Origin: Callipepla californica brunnescens
Lineage: Eukaryota > Chordata > Aves > Galliformes > Odontophoridae
Reading direction: 5' to 3'
Assembly (NCBI GenBank): GCA_023055505.1
Contig: JALIRH010000004.1
Span: 39,933,502 to 39,997,501 of the forward strand
Length of the DNA: 64,000 bases
Shown here piece after piece: positions 53,801 through 61,993 of this stretch. The notes beneath the pieces were generated by a model, which saw nothing but the letters and a program-made list of their open reading frames with translations, was not told the origin of the DNA and ran no database searches. Position 1 is the first letter of the stretch. Each line of letters opens with the position of its first letter. Both the position numbers and the translations under genes were made by a program.

Positions 53801-54073
53801 TGGGGGTCCTGAAGATGAAGGCCATAGGTCTTCCTCGCTGTGCACTTTTCACCTCACTGCAGTTGGAGATGCTGATCCAGTTTCGTCTGGTTGTTGGCCT
53901 GTTGTGGCTTTGCAGTTTCAGCTTGCTTCGCTGTGATAGTCTTATCAGTGCATCCTGTCCTTTTGCTCAGTTCTTAGGTTTTACTTTAACTAGTTCCTGT
54001 CTCAAAAGTAACTTTGAAAATCTTCTGTTTGCAGGCAGAATATCTCTTCAAGAACAATCCTGATGTCAAATGA
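35479..54073 (+). CDS. AK7: AK7, adenylate kinase 7 (18 coding exons; exons 1-2 disrupted in this sequence)
   Basis: Adenylate kinase of motile cilia and sperm flagella that interconverts ATP, AMP and ADP; loss of AK7 causes ciliary and sperm-tail defects in mammals. Exons 3-18 join in frame to 625 residues plus stop; exons 1-2 add about 87 if corrected, giving about 712, close to recalled human AK7 (723). Order: N-terminal Rossmann/epimerase-like region (exons 3-10), P-loop GPPGVGKST in exon 11 (44569-44595), acidic insert in exon 12, adenylate-kinase signature LDGFPKTYD in exon 13, coiled charged helix in exon 16, Dpy-30 dimerisation motif in exons 17-18. Every junction from exon 3 on is GT-AG and in phase. 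Exons 1-2 need about seven single-base corrections. It lies between GSKIP and PAPOLA as in mammals. Confidence 0.95.
35915..36014. other. assembly gap (100 N)
   Basis: Exactly 100 consecutive Ns, the conventional placeholder for a gap of unknown size. It lies in AK7 intron 2, 78 bp after the end of exon 2. Real intron 2 length is therefore unknown, and repeat or GC-rich sequence may be missing. Confidence 0.99.
36198..41798 (+). CDS. AK7: AK7 coding exons 3-8 (N-terminal Rossmann-like region)
   Basis: Exons: 36198-36306, 37664-37758, 38200-38310, 40501-40584, 41144-41232, 41708-41798. Peptides include [74 protein letters not shown] and [13 protein letters not shown]. These are typical of the epimerase/NAD-binding-like domain that precedes the kinase in AK7. 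Exon 3 may alternatively start at 36210, because two AG acceptors lie 12 nt apart in the same phase. The exon 5 donor is the weak GTGTGT. The exon 4-5 and 5-6 introns hold only AT-rich DNA and a poly-A run near 38351. Confidence 0.93.
36653..37108 (+). mobile_element. CR1 LINE 3' fragment
   Basis: CR1 ORF2 end in one frame with stops: [20 protein letters not shown], then [17 protein letters not shown], followed by a shifted part and the 3' tail ending TTCTATGCTTCTGTGAT. It lies in AK7 intron 3 in the same orientation as the gene. It is more degraded than the copy at 18.1 kb, and differs in its tail, so it belongs to another CR1 subfamily. Confidence 0.93.
42476..45199 (+). CDS. AK7: AK7 coding exons 9-12 (P-loop of the kinase)
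   Basis: Exons: 42476-42553, 43258-43407, 44548-44676, 45061-45199. Exon 10 reads [17 protein letters not shown]. Exon 11 (43 codons, phase 0 at both ends) carries the whole nucleotide-binding P-loop, GPPGVGKST, followed by [14 protein letters not shown] as in AMP kinases. Exon 12 is strongly acidic ([16 protein letters not shown]), a feature of AK7. The exon 11 donor is GTGTGT, and a TA/TG repeat lies just before its acceptor. Intron 12 (45200-46097) shows nothing else. Confidence 0.93.
44477..44508. repeat. (TA)n(TG)n repeat before AK7 exon 11
   Basis: A TA run followed by about eight TG units, then about 25 nt of mixed sequence, a T-rich tract and the CAG acceptor of exon 11 at 44545-44547. 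UG repeats in this place bind splicing repressors in other genes. Confidence 0.95.
46098..48844 (+). CDS. AK7: AK7 coding exons 13-15 (kinase signature)
   Basis: Exons: 46098-46226, 47166-47222, 48647-48844. Exon 13 carries the adenylate-kinase signature [13 protein letters not shown] (from 46172). The position that is usually Arg in bacterial and short adenylate kinases is Lys here, which I also recall for human AK7. Exon 14 is a 57-nt mini-exon reading [11 protein letters not shown]. Exon 15 reads [17 protein letters not shown] and [11 protein letters not shown], the lid/base-binding part. Intron 13 contains a perfect 19-bp tandem duplication at 46498-46535. Intron 14 holds AT-rich DNA with no recognised element. 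Confidence 0.93.
46498..46535. repeat. 19-bp perfect tandem duplication
   Basis: GACAGATTTTGTTCATAAT occurs twice head to tail in AK7 intron 13. It looks like a single recent replication-slippage event. Confidence 0.95.
51260..54073 (+). CDS. AK7: AK7 coding exons 16-18 (helical tail and Dpy-30 motif)
   Basis: Exons: 51260-51480, 52388-52546, 54035-54073. Exon 16 starts with [16 protein letters not shown] and continues as a long charged helix rich in EERAERREAEE, a probable coiled coil. Exons 17-18 contain [18 protein letters not shown] and [15 protein letters not shown], the Dpy-30 helix pair that docks proteins to radial-spoke or other AKAP-like partners. The stop is TGA at 54071-54073. 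Intron 15 (48845-51259) is AT-rich and has a possible small CR1 scrap near 49540. Intron 17 contains an old CR1 fragment and a possible LTR fragment. Confidence 0.93.
52985..53150 (-). mobile_element. old CR1 fragment, reverse orientation
   Basis: Begins with CACAGAACAATTCCAGTTGC, then GGGACCTTAAGAAGTTCTTGG and AAAGTAGGGTCAGCAGTGA. Read on the minus strand this is the decayed 3' region of a CR1 copy. It lies in AK7 intron 17. The right border is uncertain. Confidence 0.7.
53446..53480. repeat. (TTTTA)n / T-A-rich simple repeat
   Basis: Several TTTTA units followed by TTATTATTATT in AK7 intron 17, just left of the possible LTR fragment. Confidence 0.85.
53500..53960 (-). mobile_element. possible degraded LTR or other retroelement fragment
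   Basis: This stretch of AK7 intron 17 is richer in GC than its flanks and lacks coding or CR1 similarity. On the minus strand it carries an AATAAA hexamer (complement 53577-53582) placed as in an LTR. I cannot name a family or fix the ends; it may simply be intron sequence. Confidence 0.3.
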
Positions 54074-54690
54074 TAGCATTAAATCCTAACAGCTGTAGAA
54101 ACTGCTAAATAGAAAATGAGAATGTTCCCAACGTGATTTACAGTAAAAATTCTAAGTGTTTGAACAAATCTAAGCCTGTCTTATTAACCTCATTTTATTT
54201 ATTTATTTTTACACTGTACTAGTATGTGGCATTGAGATTTTAATAGTCCTTCTATGAAACTACTGCGCATTGATTAATACGTAAACGTATCTGCATTTCA
54301 TGCTTCTTATCATGAAGCTTAAGAATCTGTGTTTTCTCCTGGATTTTTTCAGTTACATATACATACATTCAGTTACATATACAATGCGTTCAAGTGTGAT
54401 GTATGCAGGGAGCCTGAGGAAAGTATTTTCTTTAGATTTTTCTTGTCTGTGTTTTGTGTTCCTAGATCTTTTCAACCTGCATTATCTCTGGAGGCAACTA
54501 AAGCTGAAATAATCGGTTATTTTTGAAAAATGAGTAGTTTGAGACTGTGTATTTTTTGTAAAGGGTGAAAATAAGACACTGACACTTCATTGTGTGCGTG
54601 TGTGTAGCATTTCTGTAATACATGCATTTTTCTAAGTAATTTTCGAGCACCTTGCGCAAAGAATAATTCTATTTTCGTTCGGAGCGTTCA
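54074..54690 (+). other. AK7 3' UTR and short AK7-PAPOLA spacer
   Basis: AT-rich, non-coding. An ATTAAA hexamer occurs at 54078-54083, only five bases after the AK7 stop. If used, the 3' UTR would be about 20-40 nt. A near-perfect direct repeat (TCAGTTACATATACA) lies at about 54350-54385. The two genes are on the same strand and only about 0.6 kb separates the AK7 stop from the next CpG island. Confidence 0.5.
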
Positions 54691-55062
54691 GGACTTGATC
54701 CTGACGGCTCATTTGCAACTCGGGCTACTTTCTGATTCTGCGTTCCCGAGGCAGACGCAGCGCGCTGCCGGCGCCAGGGCGGAGCCCCCTCACAGCTTCC
54801 CCCCTCACAGCTTCCCCCCTCGCCCCGTAGCGCCGAGGTGACGCCCCGCCCCGCGCATGCGCAGCCTCGCGGCCGTTGGCGCTTTGTTTTCAAAGCGCGG
54901 CGCGCTGACCCCGCCCGCACTACAGCTCCCAGGACGCCCTGCGGCTCCGCCGCCGACTGAGCATGCGCGGACGAGCTAGCGCGCCGTCCGTGCGGGGGTG
55001 GCCGCGCCGCTGCGTAGCGCCCCCCCCGTTCTAGAACGTTGTTGTGGTAGCGCCCGGGCGCC

Positions 55063-55095
55063 ATGTTAGAAGGCCGGAGGGGAAGGGGAAAGTGA
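55063..55095 (+). other. upstream ORF 1 in PAPOLA leader
   Basis: Ten codons plus TGA starting MLEGRRG. The ATG has context GCGCCATGT. It would be translated only if transcription starts upstream of 55063, which is likely given the promoter motifs at 54.85-54.97 kb. Confidence 0.45.
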
Positions 55096-55161
55096 AGCGG
55101 CGGCGGCCGGGCCCAACGAAGGGCTTTTTCCTCCCTCCGAGCCCTCGCCCCGGCCCCTGCC

Positions 55162-55197
55162 ATGGTCACGGCTCCCGCTTTCCGGCGGGGCGTGTGA
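55162..55197 (+). other. upstream ORF 2 in PAPOLA leader, strong Kozak
   Basis: Eleven codons plus TGA starting MVTAPAF. Its ATG lies in GCCATGG, better than the context of the PAPOLA start (ACGATGC). It ends 124 nt before the main ATG, leaving room for re-initiation. Confidence 0.5.
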
Positions 55198-55255
55198 CCG
55201 GTCCGGAGGCGGCAGCGGTGGGGGAGGACGAAGAAGAGGAGGAGGGAGAAGAGGA

Positions 55256-55320
55256 AGACGCGGCGGCGACGGTGGTGGTGGCGGCGGCGGCGGCGGAGGA
55301 GGAGGAGGAGCCGGAGAGAC
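55256..55320 (+). repeat. GGN-type triplet repeats immediately before the PAPOLA ATG
   Basis: Runs of GGT, GGC and GGA triplets fill the last 65 nt of the leader on the coding strand. Such G-runs can form quadruplexes in RNA and vary in length. Confidence 0.85.
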
Positions 55321-55321
55321 G

Positions 55322-55329
55322 ATGCCGTT
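55322..55329 (+). CDS. PAPOLA: PAPOLA coding exon 1 (first 8 coding bases), poly(A) polymerase alpha
   Basis: ATGCCGTT followed at once by a consensus GTAAGT donor. This gives Met-Pro and two bases of the next codon, matching the Met-Pro-Phe start I recall for PAPOLA, whose exon 1 ends in the same place. PAPOLA adds poly(A) tails to mRNA in the nucleus. Support is the start/donor arrangement, the housekeeping CpG island and the position directly after AK7, as in mammals. No second exon is visible before the window ends, so the protein cannot be checked here. Confidence 0.75.
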
Positions 55330-55895
55330 GTAAGTTGGAAGCCTCGCACAGCAACTTCGGGGCCCGCGCTCGGCGCTCTCTGCCTCTCGCCCTTCCCCGC
55401 GTGCCCTTCCGGTGCCGCAGTGTGAGGGGCAGCGGGCCCGGCCCGCCCCGCTCCTGCGGCCTTGGCTTTACCGCCGCTGCCTCTTCGCGGGCGGAGGGCG
55501 AAGGGCCGCGCGCGGGGCTCCCGCAGAACGCCGGCTCGGGCGGCACCAAGCGGCAGGGCTGCGCGTGTTTATGTCCCGCCGCCGAACGCGAAGCATCGCT
55601 CTCCTTCGCGTGTGCCGGCAAAAAGCCTCTCCCTCAGCCCCAGAGCGACCGATTTTCCCTCGTTATGCGGGCGGACGCGCTCCCGGCCCATCCCCTGTCC
55701 TTGCGGGACTGCCCCGGCCCGCGGTGACTCCGGCACGCCGCAGCCGCGCGGCGCCGCGGGGCACAGCGCCCCCTCGCGGCCCTCCCGCCGCCACGCGGGG
55801 CCGGGGCCGTCTCACGGAGCCTCGTGTCTGGGGCCTGGAGGGCCGAAGGGAGACGCGGCTCTGCTCTTGTTTCCTCATCGCTTCCCTTTATCCCT

Positions 55896-55920
55896 CCCCC
55901 CCCCCCCCCCCCTTTTTTTT
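55896..55920. repeat. C17-T8 homopolymer tract
   Basis: Seventeen Cs followed by eight Ts and further T-rich DNA at the edge of the CpG island in PAPOLA intron 1. Length is likely to vary or be miscalled. Confidence 0.9.
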
Positions 55921-58900
55921 ATTTTTTCTTCTTTTTTTTTGTCTTTTGTTTTGTTTTGTTGTGTTCTCCTCCTTTCGCTGTCGGCACACGGTGGAGACGA
56001 GAAAACTCTTTTGTTCCCGGTCTTAACGTTAATAGATTGCTCATCCTGAATAAGCCGAGTGATGGGTAAGGCGGTCAGGTGACTTCCAGGAACGACCTAT
56101 GCGTAGATTTTCGAGGTGGCGGGACGTTGAAGTCCTGATAATTTCGAATTACTGCATCGCTGTTGTTGCTCTGCGTGTGTAGAGTTCACATGCTCGGTTT
56201 GCCTGTTGTTTTTAGTGAATATAAAGTCCTGATGTATTCAGCGCGGTGCAGACAGTTTGGAACAGAAGTTTGTGGCAGAACAAAAACAATAGGTGAAGTT
56301 AGTGGGGAAAATGGTCATCCCAGGTAGTTTCTGAGGTGTGTACAATGAGAGCACAGTGTGTTCATAGGTAAGTTTTGCACGTGTTCATTATGGGAATGAA
56401 ACGTTGCCAGAAACTTTAAACTTCAGTATGCTTTTTTTTTCTTTAATTGATTGATGTTGTTTTTTTTTTTTGTTTGGTTCTTCAAGAAAACAGTTTTGTT
56501 CTGTCTGCTTTCATTCATAGTTTATTTTGCTGTGACTGTAAATTCCAGGTGTTTCATGACAACATTCAGAGTTTTGTGCTACTTCTAATGAATGATTGTA
56601 AAACTAATGATTTTTAACTTCGGAAGGTGTACAAGTTCTTGCTTGTTTTTCTTAAAGTCAAGATTCGATACCGTAACTACAAGTTCTTAGGTATCATTCT
56701 GTAGTTAGAGCTGCACTAATACATATTTTTCCTGTTCTTTTCAAGACATCCCTTTAAACTTTACATTTGAGGATGCTGTCTGCTATTGGGAAGCCGAGTC
56801 AGAACTGATCTCTCATAACCAGCAGCTGTCATAAGTCTTTACGTCAAAAGTGTTACTTTGTATGCTGCACACTTGTTGAGAACTTAAACTGTAAGGGAAC
56901 AAACTCAGGTTCCATTGGTGTCATTAGCTGGTAATTTTGCAAAAGCCTTTTCGTTGTTAATAAAGCCATTAAATTTATCCTAGGGACTTAGGAGTGTTCA
57001 CCATGATTCTCATTAATCCTTTGAGTAAAAGAAGAGTTTTCCTTTATGCAGCTAACTTTGTAGAGTAGGTTTGTTTGTTTTTTTAAGGGACTTGCTGGAC
57101 ACAAAAGCTAAGGTGAATATAGAGTACTTGTTGGTGAGCAGTATCTAGAACATGGGACGGCAGGGAGAGCTGAAGCTCACTGAGCTTCATGTATTTTAGA
57201 AAGGACAAGATTTTATGGAGTCAATGAAGTGGTCGCTGTGTTTGTGTAAACTCATGGTGCAGCCTCTCCATGTAACCTGGGCTTCTCTGTCACCCTAGAT
57301 GGAGAAATAGAAGAGACAGATTCACAGTGCTTAATCTACTGATATTATTGCACAGAATCTACTGATATTATTCTTTTCTCAACTTATGCATCTGCTGAAG
57401 CCTTTGCAAAAAACTTTTTATTTTTCATTTCTTTAACCATAGTGGGAAAAAATACATAGAATCAGCATTCTGAACACTCGAGTGCCAGGAGTGCTATGAA
57501 AGCTGGTACTGCTACTTTGGTCTCAGAGCTTGGGATGTGGGTAGTGCTTTGTTTTTTTCAAGTCTGCTGTAGAAAGTCAAGTTCATAAAAAGTGCTACTT
57601 CGTGGGTGAGAATGTTTTCACTGATCGTTGGTTTAGATACCTACAAAATAATTGTTTTCTTGGCTTGTTATTTACTTACTGTTTATTTTATGAGTCTGTA
57701 TCGAAAATGGCTTGCCCAATTGGGACTAGATAACTTGTGTTTCTGAACAGAGCTCTGGTTTTTGTAGACTGAATTTTGGAAGGAATTAGATTCTTCCTGA
57801 TTCCAGAAAGCACCAGACGTACTTCAGAAGAACAATTGCCTTAAAGCTCTGATAGTCATGGGGAAACTCGTGTGAAAACTATCTGGAGATGAAGTAGTAG
57901 TACAGTAGGAACAGTATGGCAAATTGGTGCTCTTGCAGTAGCTTTCACTGTTCTACTGTCAGCTCAGAAAAAAGAAAGTCTGAGTTTGGTACCTGTAAAC
58001 ATAGAGGTACCACACAGAATTTGGGATTGCAGTTATTTTGGGCTGGGCAGATTTCACCTTGGAGGCAAGTTAATCTCTTAACGTTGAGTCATTTGATCTG
58101 ATTCCTATCTTTATTTGCTGCATCCTGATATCTTTTGAGAAATTTTGTAAGGTTGAATCAAATTAACTGCCTTGAGTGTTCTGTCTCCAGAATAGCAATA
58201 AATCTTGGGGTGTTTTTTTTTTTTTTTTTGTTCATTTGCTGCCTGCAAAGTCCAGTAAAAGTTTCTGCTTTGTAAACTAGAGGAACATCTGAAACTGTTG
58301 TTAGTAAGAATGTCATGGGTGGGTGTGTGTCTGGACATGCTGTTTTTGCTATTCTTCTGTACAAAGACTGTCCCAGACAGATGAGCCAGAGGGATCTTGA
58401 GAATGATTGCCATAGCTGAATCGCTTCTTCCATATTCTGTTGTTTTTCATTGCATCTGTTTTAGAAACCTTGAAGGTACCATAATAGCAGCTTACACATT
58501 TTTTTTGATAAATTTTAAAGCCTTTTGCTCAGGAAGGGCAGCTGGATTGTTTTAAGTTAAAATGCATGTTTTCCTGTCATGGGTTTATGCAGGCTTCACT
58601 GAGATTTTTCCTGTATTTCTGAAGTGTTCTGTATAGTGGCGTTAAGCCGAAAACTTGAATCTGAATTTGACACGGTCATTCGCTAATAGAGAAATCTAAA
58701 GTGAGCAGAACTGGTTAAGACATTCTGTAACATCTAAAATCTCGGAACTAGAGCTTTGTGAATTTAGCCCCAGTTGATTGATCGGATGTTGTGTTGACCA
58801 GCATTGCTTCAGGAGTCTAACTTAGGTGTCAGTATTTAAGGCAGACTGGATTTTACTGATACAGTCAGTAGGGGCAAATAGTGAGGACAGCTATTGAGAA

Positions 58901-61796
58901 TGCTTATGGTAAATATTCATATCTGGAGGTGAGACTAAGCCTGAATTCTTGACCAGAGTTAAACATCTGATGTTAACTTTCTTTGGGTTTTTGGTACTAT
59001 TTTAGGAGAGCCTGTGTTTTTTTGTTTCATCAGTGTTTTCTGTATACATCTGGACATGATAATGCAGTAACATTTTTTTCTTCCACTTCTGCACCGTTGT
59101 TGGCTCTATTACCTGGACTTATCCTTTGTGATTCAGTATTTATTGATAATTGTATTTAAAGGTATGTTTCTGTGAGCTTCGTATAGACCAGAACTTTGTG
59201 TGTGTGAGGGGGGGGGCTAGTGGGGGAAAAACTACATTGCAGGTTCATTTTGCTGACAGTTTGAGGTGAATGCTTCAGTATGAGTTATTGCACCTTTTGA
59301 AATTATGCTGTTGTAGCTGTGGTCCAGTTTGCTGATGGTGTAAACTGCTTGAAGAGTGTCTGCTCTTTTAAATGTTCAGGTCAAAATAAAGCAAGAGCCA
59401 CAGCATCTTTGAATGTAAGTCTACATTTCTTTTTTTTTCTCTACCACTTTTTGTGGTATAATAACTATGTTATTGGCAAGTATTTTATATTCATAGTAGT
59501 GCAAGAGCCACATCACTGTGTGTCTGTGTGGTTGACTAGGAAGAAAATCAGCCTCAAACAGAATTGTAAGCTTAATGGTCTTAAAAGTTCAGTCTCATTA
59601 AAATGAGTAAGTAAATAAGCATGATTTAAGTTGTCTGCTGGCTCTGTGATAGGGCCTACCCAACCCACCCCTTTTGTTAAGATGGAATGGTTAGGTTAGG
59701 ACTTTCTGTTTTACCTTAGTACTCTTTGTCTTCTGTTAATGCTTAACTTCAGTGACAAGCAGACTTGACTAACCTTCCCACCCCCAATCCTAGGGGCTTA
59801 ACTTCCCTAATCCTCTCAGCTAGAAGGTTAGCGTTGATGCTTGCCTGGACCTTCCTTCTGTGTAAATTTGGTACAGGTCTAATACTGTAATTTTCTGGCT
59901 GAAATGTAACGTGAACACAACATTGAAAATAAGCACAGGATGTTAAATTCTATTTTTCAATTGTAATAATTATAAATCTATAAATTTCATAAATTTTCTT
60001 TATATATTATTTATTAATATAAATAAAATCATATTTTTATAAAATTTATAATTTTTCCATTTATAAAGCTGGGAGCTATTAGAATTTTTTTTTTCTGACA
60101 GAGGTAGAACAAGAAAGATGATATCACAATTAAAAGTATATGATTTCAGAGATTTGCTGCCACTTAAATGGGTGAATGCAAGTTGCACAGAACCTGATTA
60201 CATTTTTGTGTCCTGTAATGAGTTTTACACAAAGTTTCTGTGCTGAATACTGTTTCTTCTGTACTTTGCTGATACTTTTTGATACGCTGGTGTACTGAGG
60301 GCAGTCTTCTAAGTAATGCTTGTTTTGGCACCAGAAGTCCAGTTCGATATGTGAGCACCACGATTACAAATTCCGTAGTAGTGCACTGCCTGTTTTGTCT
60401 AGCAGGGATTGGTGAGCTAGCACATGACTCCATTATTAATCTAGTGGTGTTCTAACCATGTGAGCTTTGATTAATTGATCTCTGGAGGAATTTTGGCCTT
60501 GCCCACCCAGAAGTCACGTGACATGTTGAGTGAATGGTGCAGTTTATTAGCAACGGATTGCAGGGTCTTTAAGATTGCTGGTGAGAACTCACTATCTGAA
60601 GAGTGTGTGAGATTAACCAAGAATAATGGAAAGTGCGTGCAAAGGACTAAGAGTAATACAGCTTGGTTCCAAGTGTGCTACAATCTACAGAGATTACTGA
60701 GTTTCCTGGCGAAGCTCTCAGCGTAGTTGTGTGTGAGCCCTTTCCAGTAGTTGTCAGAGTAGAGAAGGAAGACAAGCTCAGCTTGTTGACTGATTCCATC
60801 AGCCAGTGATGTCCTCTCTTGTCTGCCGTGGTACCCTCTTCCATATTCTCTCTCTTGTAAGCCACTTTATATAATTTCTTATTCTACAAGTGAAGCTTGA
60901 GTCATGCTAGTCATTACATACTTTTATTCTGATGGATATTAAATTCTCATGCCTTACTTTTAAAGGTATAGGATAAAAAAAATTCTGTGCATGCTCAGTG
61001 AAGAGTGATCATGCCTTTGAGATGGTAGCTTTTGGGGTGGAGGAGTGTTTTGGTATTGTTGTGAGTGAAGTTCACCGAAGGATGGCATTTTGTTAAAAAA
61101 GTGACAGACTTTTGGCTGGGGTAGCAGGTAAGCAGGTTGGTGCCAGCAAGTCCCCATCCCGGCATTGTTCTTAGAGTCAGTACATCACGTTCTCTTATGT
61201 TGTAGGTACCTAAGGTTGCCTAGGGAACTACTGTGGATCACAGAACTTGATCTCAATTTCACTCCAACTTCCATGCCATCGTGTATTTGTTACACTCCGC
61301 TCTTAGAACGTAACTGCTCTGTCTTAGCAGTTACTAAACATATGTGAAGGAATTTGTAGAGTGGCCTTAACTTCCGTAGATGTCAATAGAGAACTCAGTC
61401 AGCATTACTGACTCACCTTTAGGAGTCTGCTTTATTGTTTCTGTGTCAGAAAAAAGCTGGTTGGTTTTTGTTTGTTGTTTTCTTCAGTATAGAAACAGTT
61501 TCTGCCAATCTGGGTTTAGTCAGACTGTTCAATGAAGTGAAGTAGCTGTTGGATTACATACAGTTATGGATGAGTGAAGCTTATAAAGTCCATGGGGGAA
61601 AAGTTATGCAAATAAAACTAAAATATTGTTTTAGCTTTCTGGTTTAAAAACATGTAAAAATAAACCGTAACATTTGAAAAGAAAGTTAATTAGGAAAAAA
61701 AAAAGTTGGCGTATATATATTATACCTACCTGCCCTGTGGTATAACTAAAAATGTTCATGACATGCAAGAGATGTTTATGTATTGAAAGCTTGTGA

Positions 61797-61993
61797 TCTC
61801 TGACAAAGTGGTCAGGCACTGGAACAGCCTTCCCAGGGCAGTGGTCATGGCACCGAGCTTGTTGGAGTTCTAGAAGTCTCTGGACAACACTCTCAGACAT
61901 ATGGTCTGATTTTTGGGTGGTCCTGTGTGGAGCCAGGACTTGGACTTGATTTTCCTTATGTGTCCTTTCCAACTTGTGTTATTGTATGATTCT
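61797..61993 (+). mobile_element. CR1 LINE 3' fragment
   Basis: Reads GTGGTCAGGCACTGGAACAG, a CR1 ORF2 end, and finishes with the CR1 tail GTCCTTTCCAACTTGTGTTA and TGTATGATTCT. About 200 bp, in PAPOLA intron 1, same orientation as the gene. Confidence 0.9.

Larger units (their letters stand above)
54700..55880. promoter_or_regulatory. CpG island, PAPOLA promoter and 5' leader
   Basis: Dense CpG sequence starting about 630 bp after the AK7 stop. Sites seen: NRF1 palindrome GCGCATGCGC at 54853-54862, a second NRF1-like GCATGCGC at 54961-54968, and a ZNF143/SBS-type element starting ACTACAGCTCCCAG at 54919-54938. No TATA box was seen. This combination is typical of housekeeping promoters. Exon 1 then runs to the donor at 55330. 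A 15-bp unit (CTCACAGCTTCCCCC) is duplicated at about 54789-54818. Confidence 0.85.

Noticed and set aside
55044..56049. Several 190-230-codon open frames around the PAPOLA start
   Set aside because: Low-complexity Arg/Pro/Glu frames in a CpG island, overlapping each other in several frames on both strands. The small ATG plus GTAAGT exon fits PAPOLA better.
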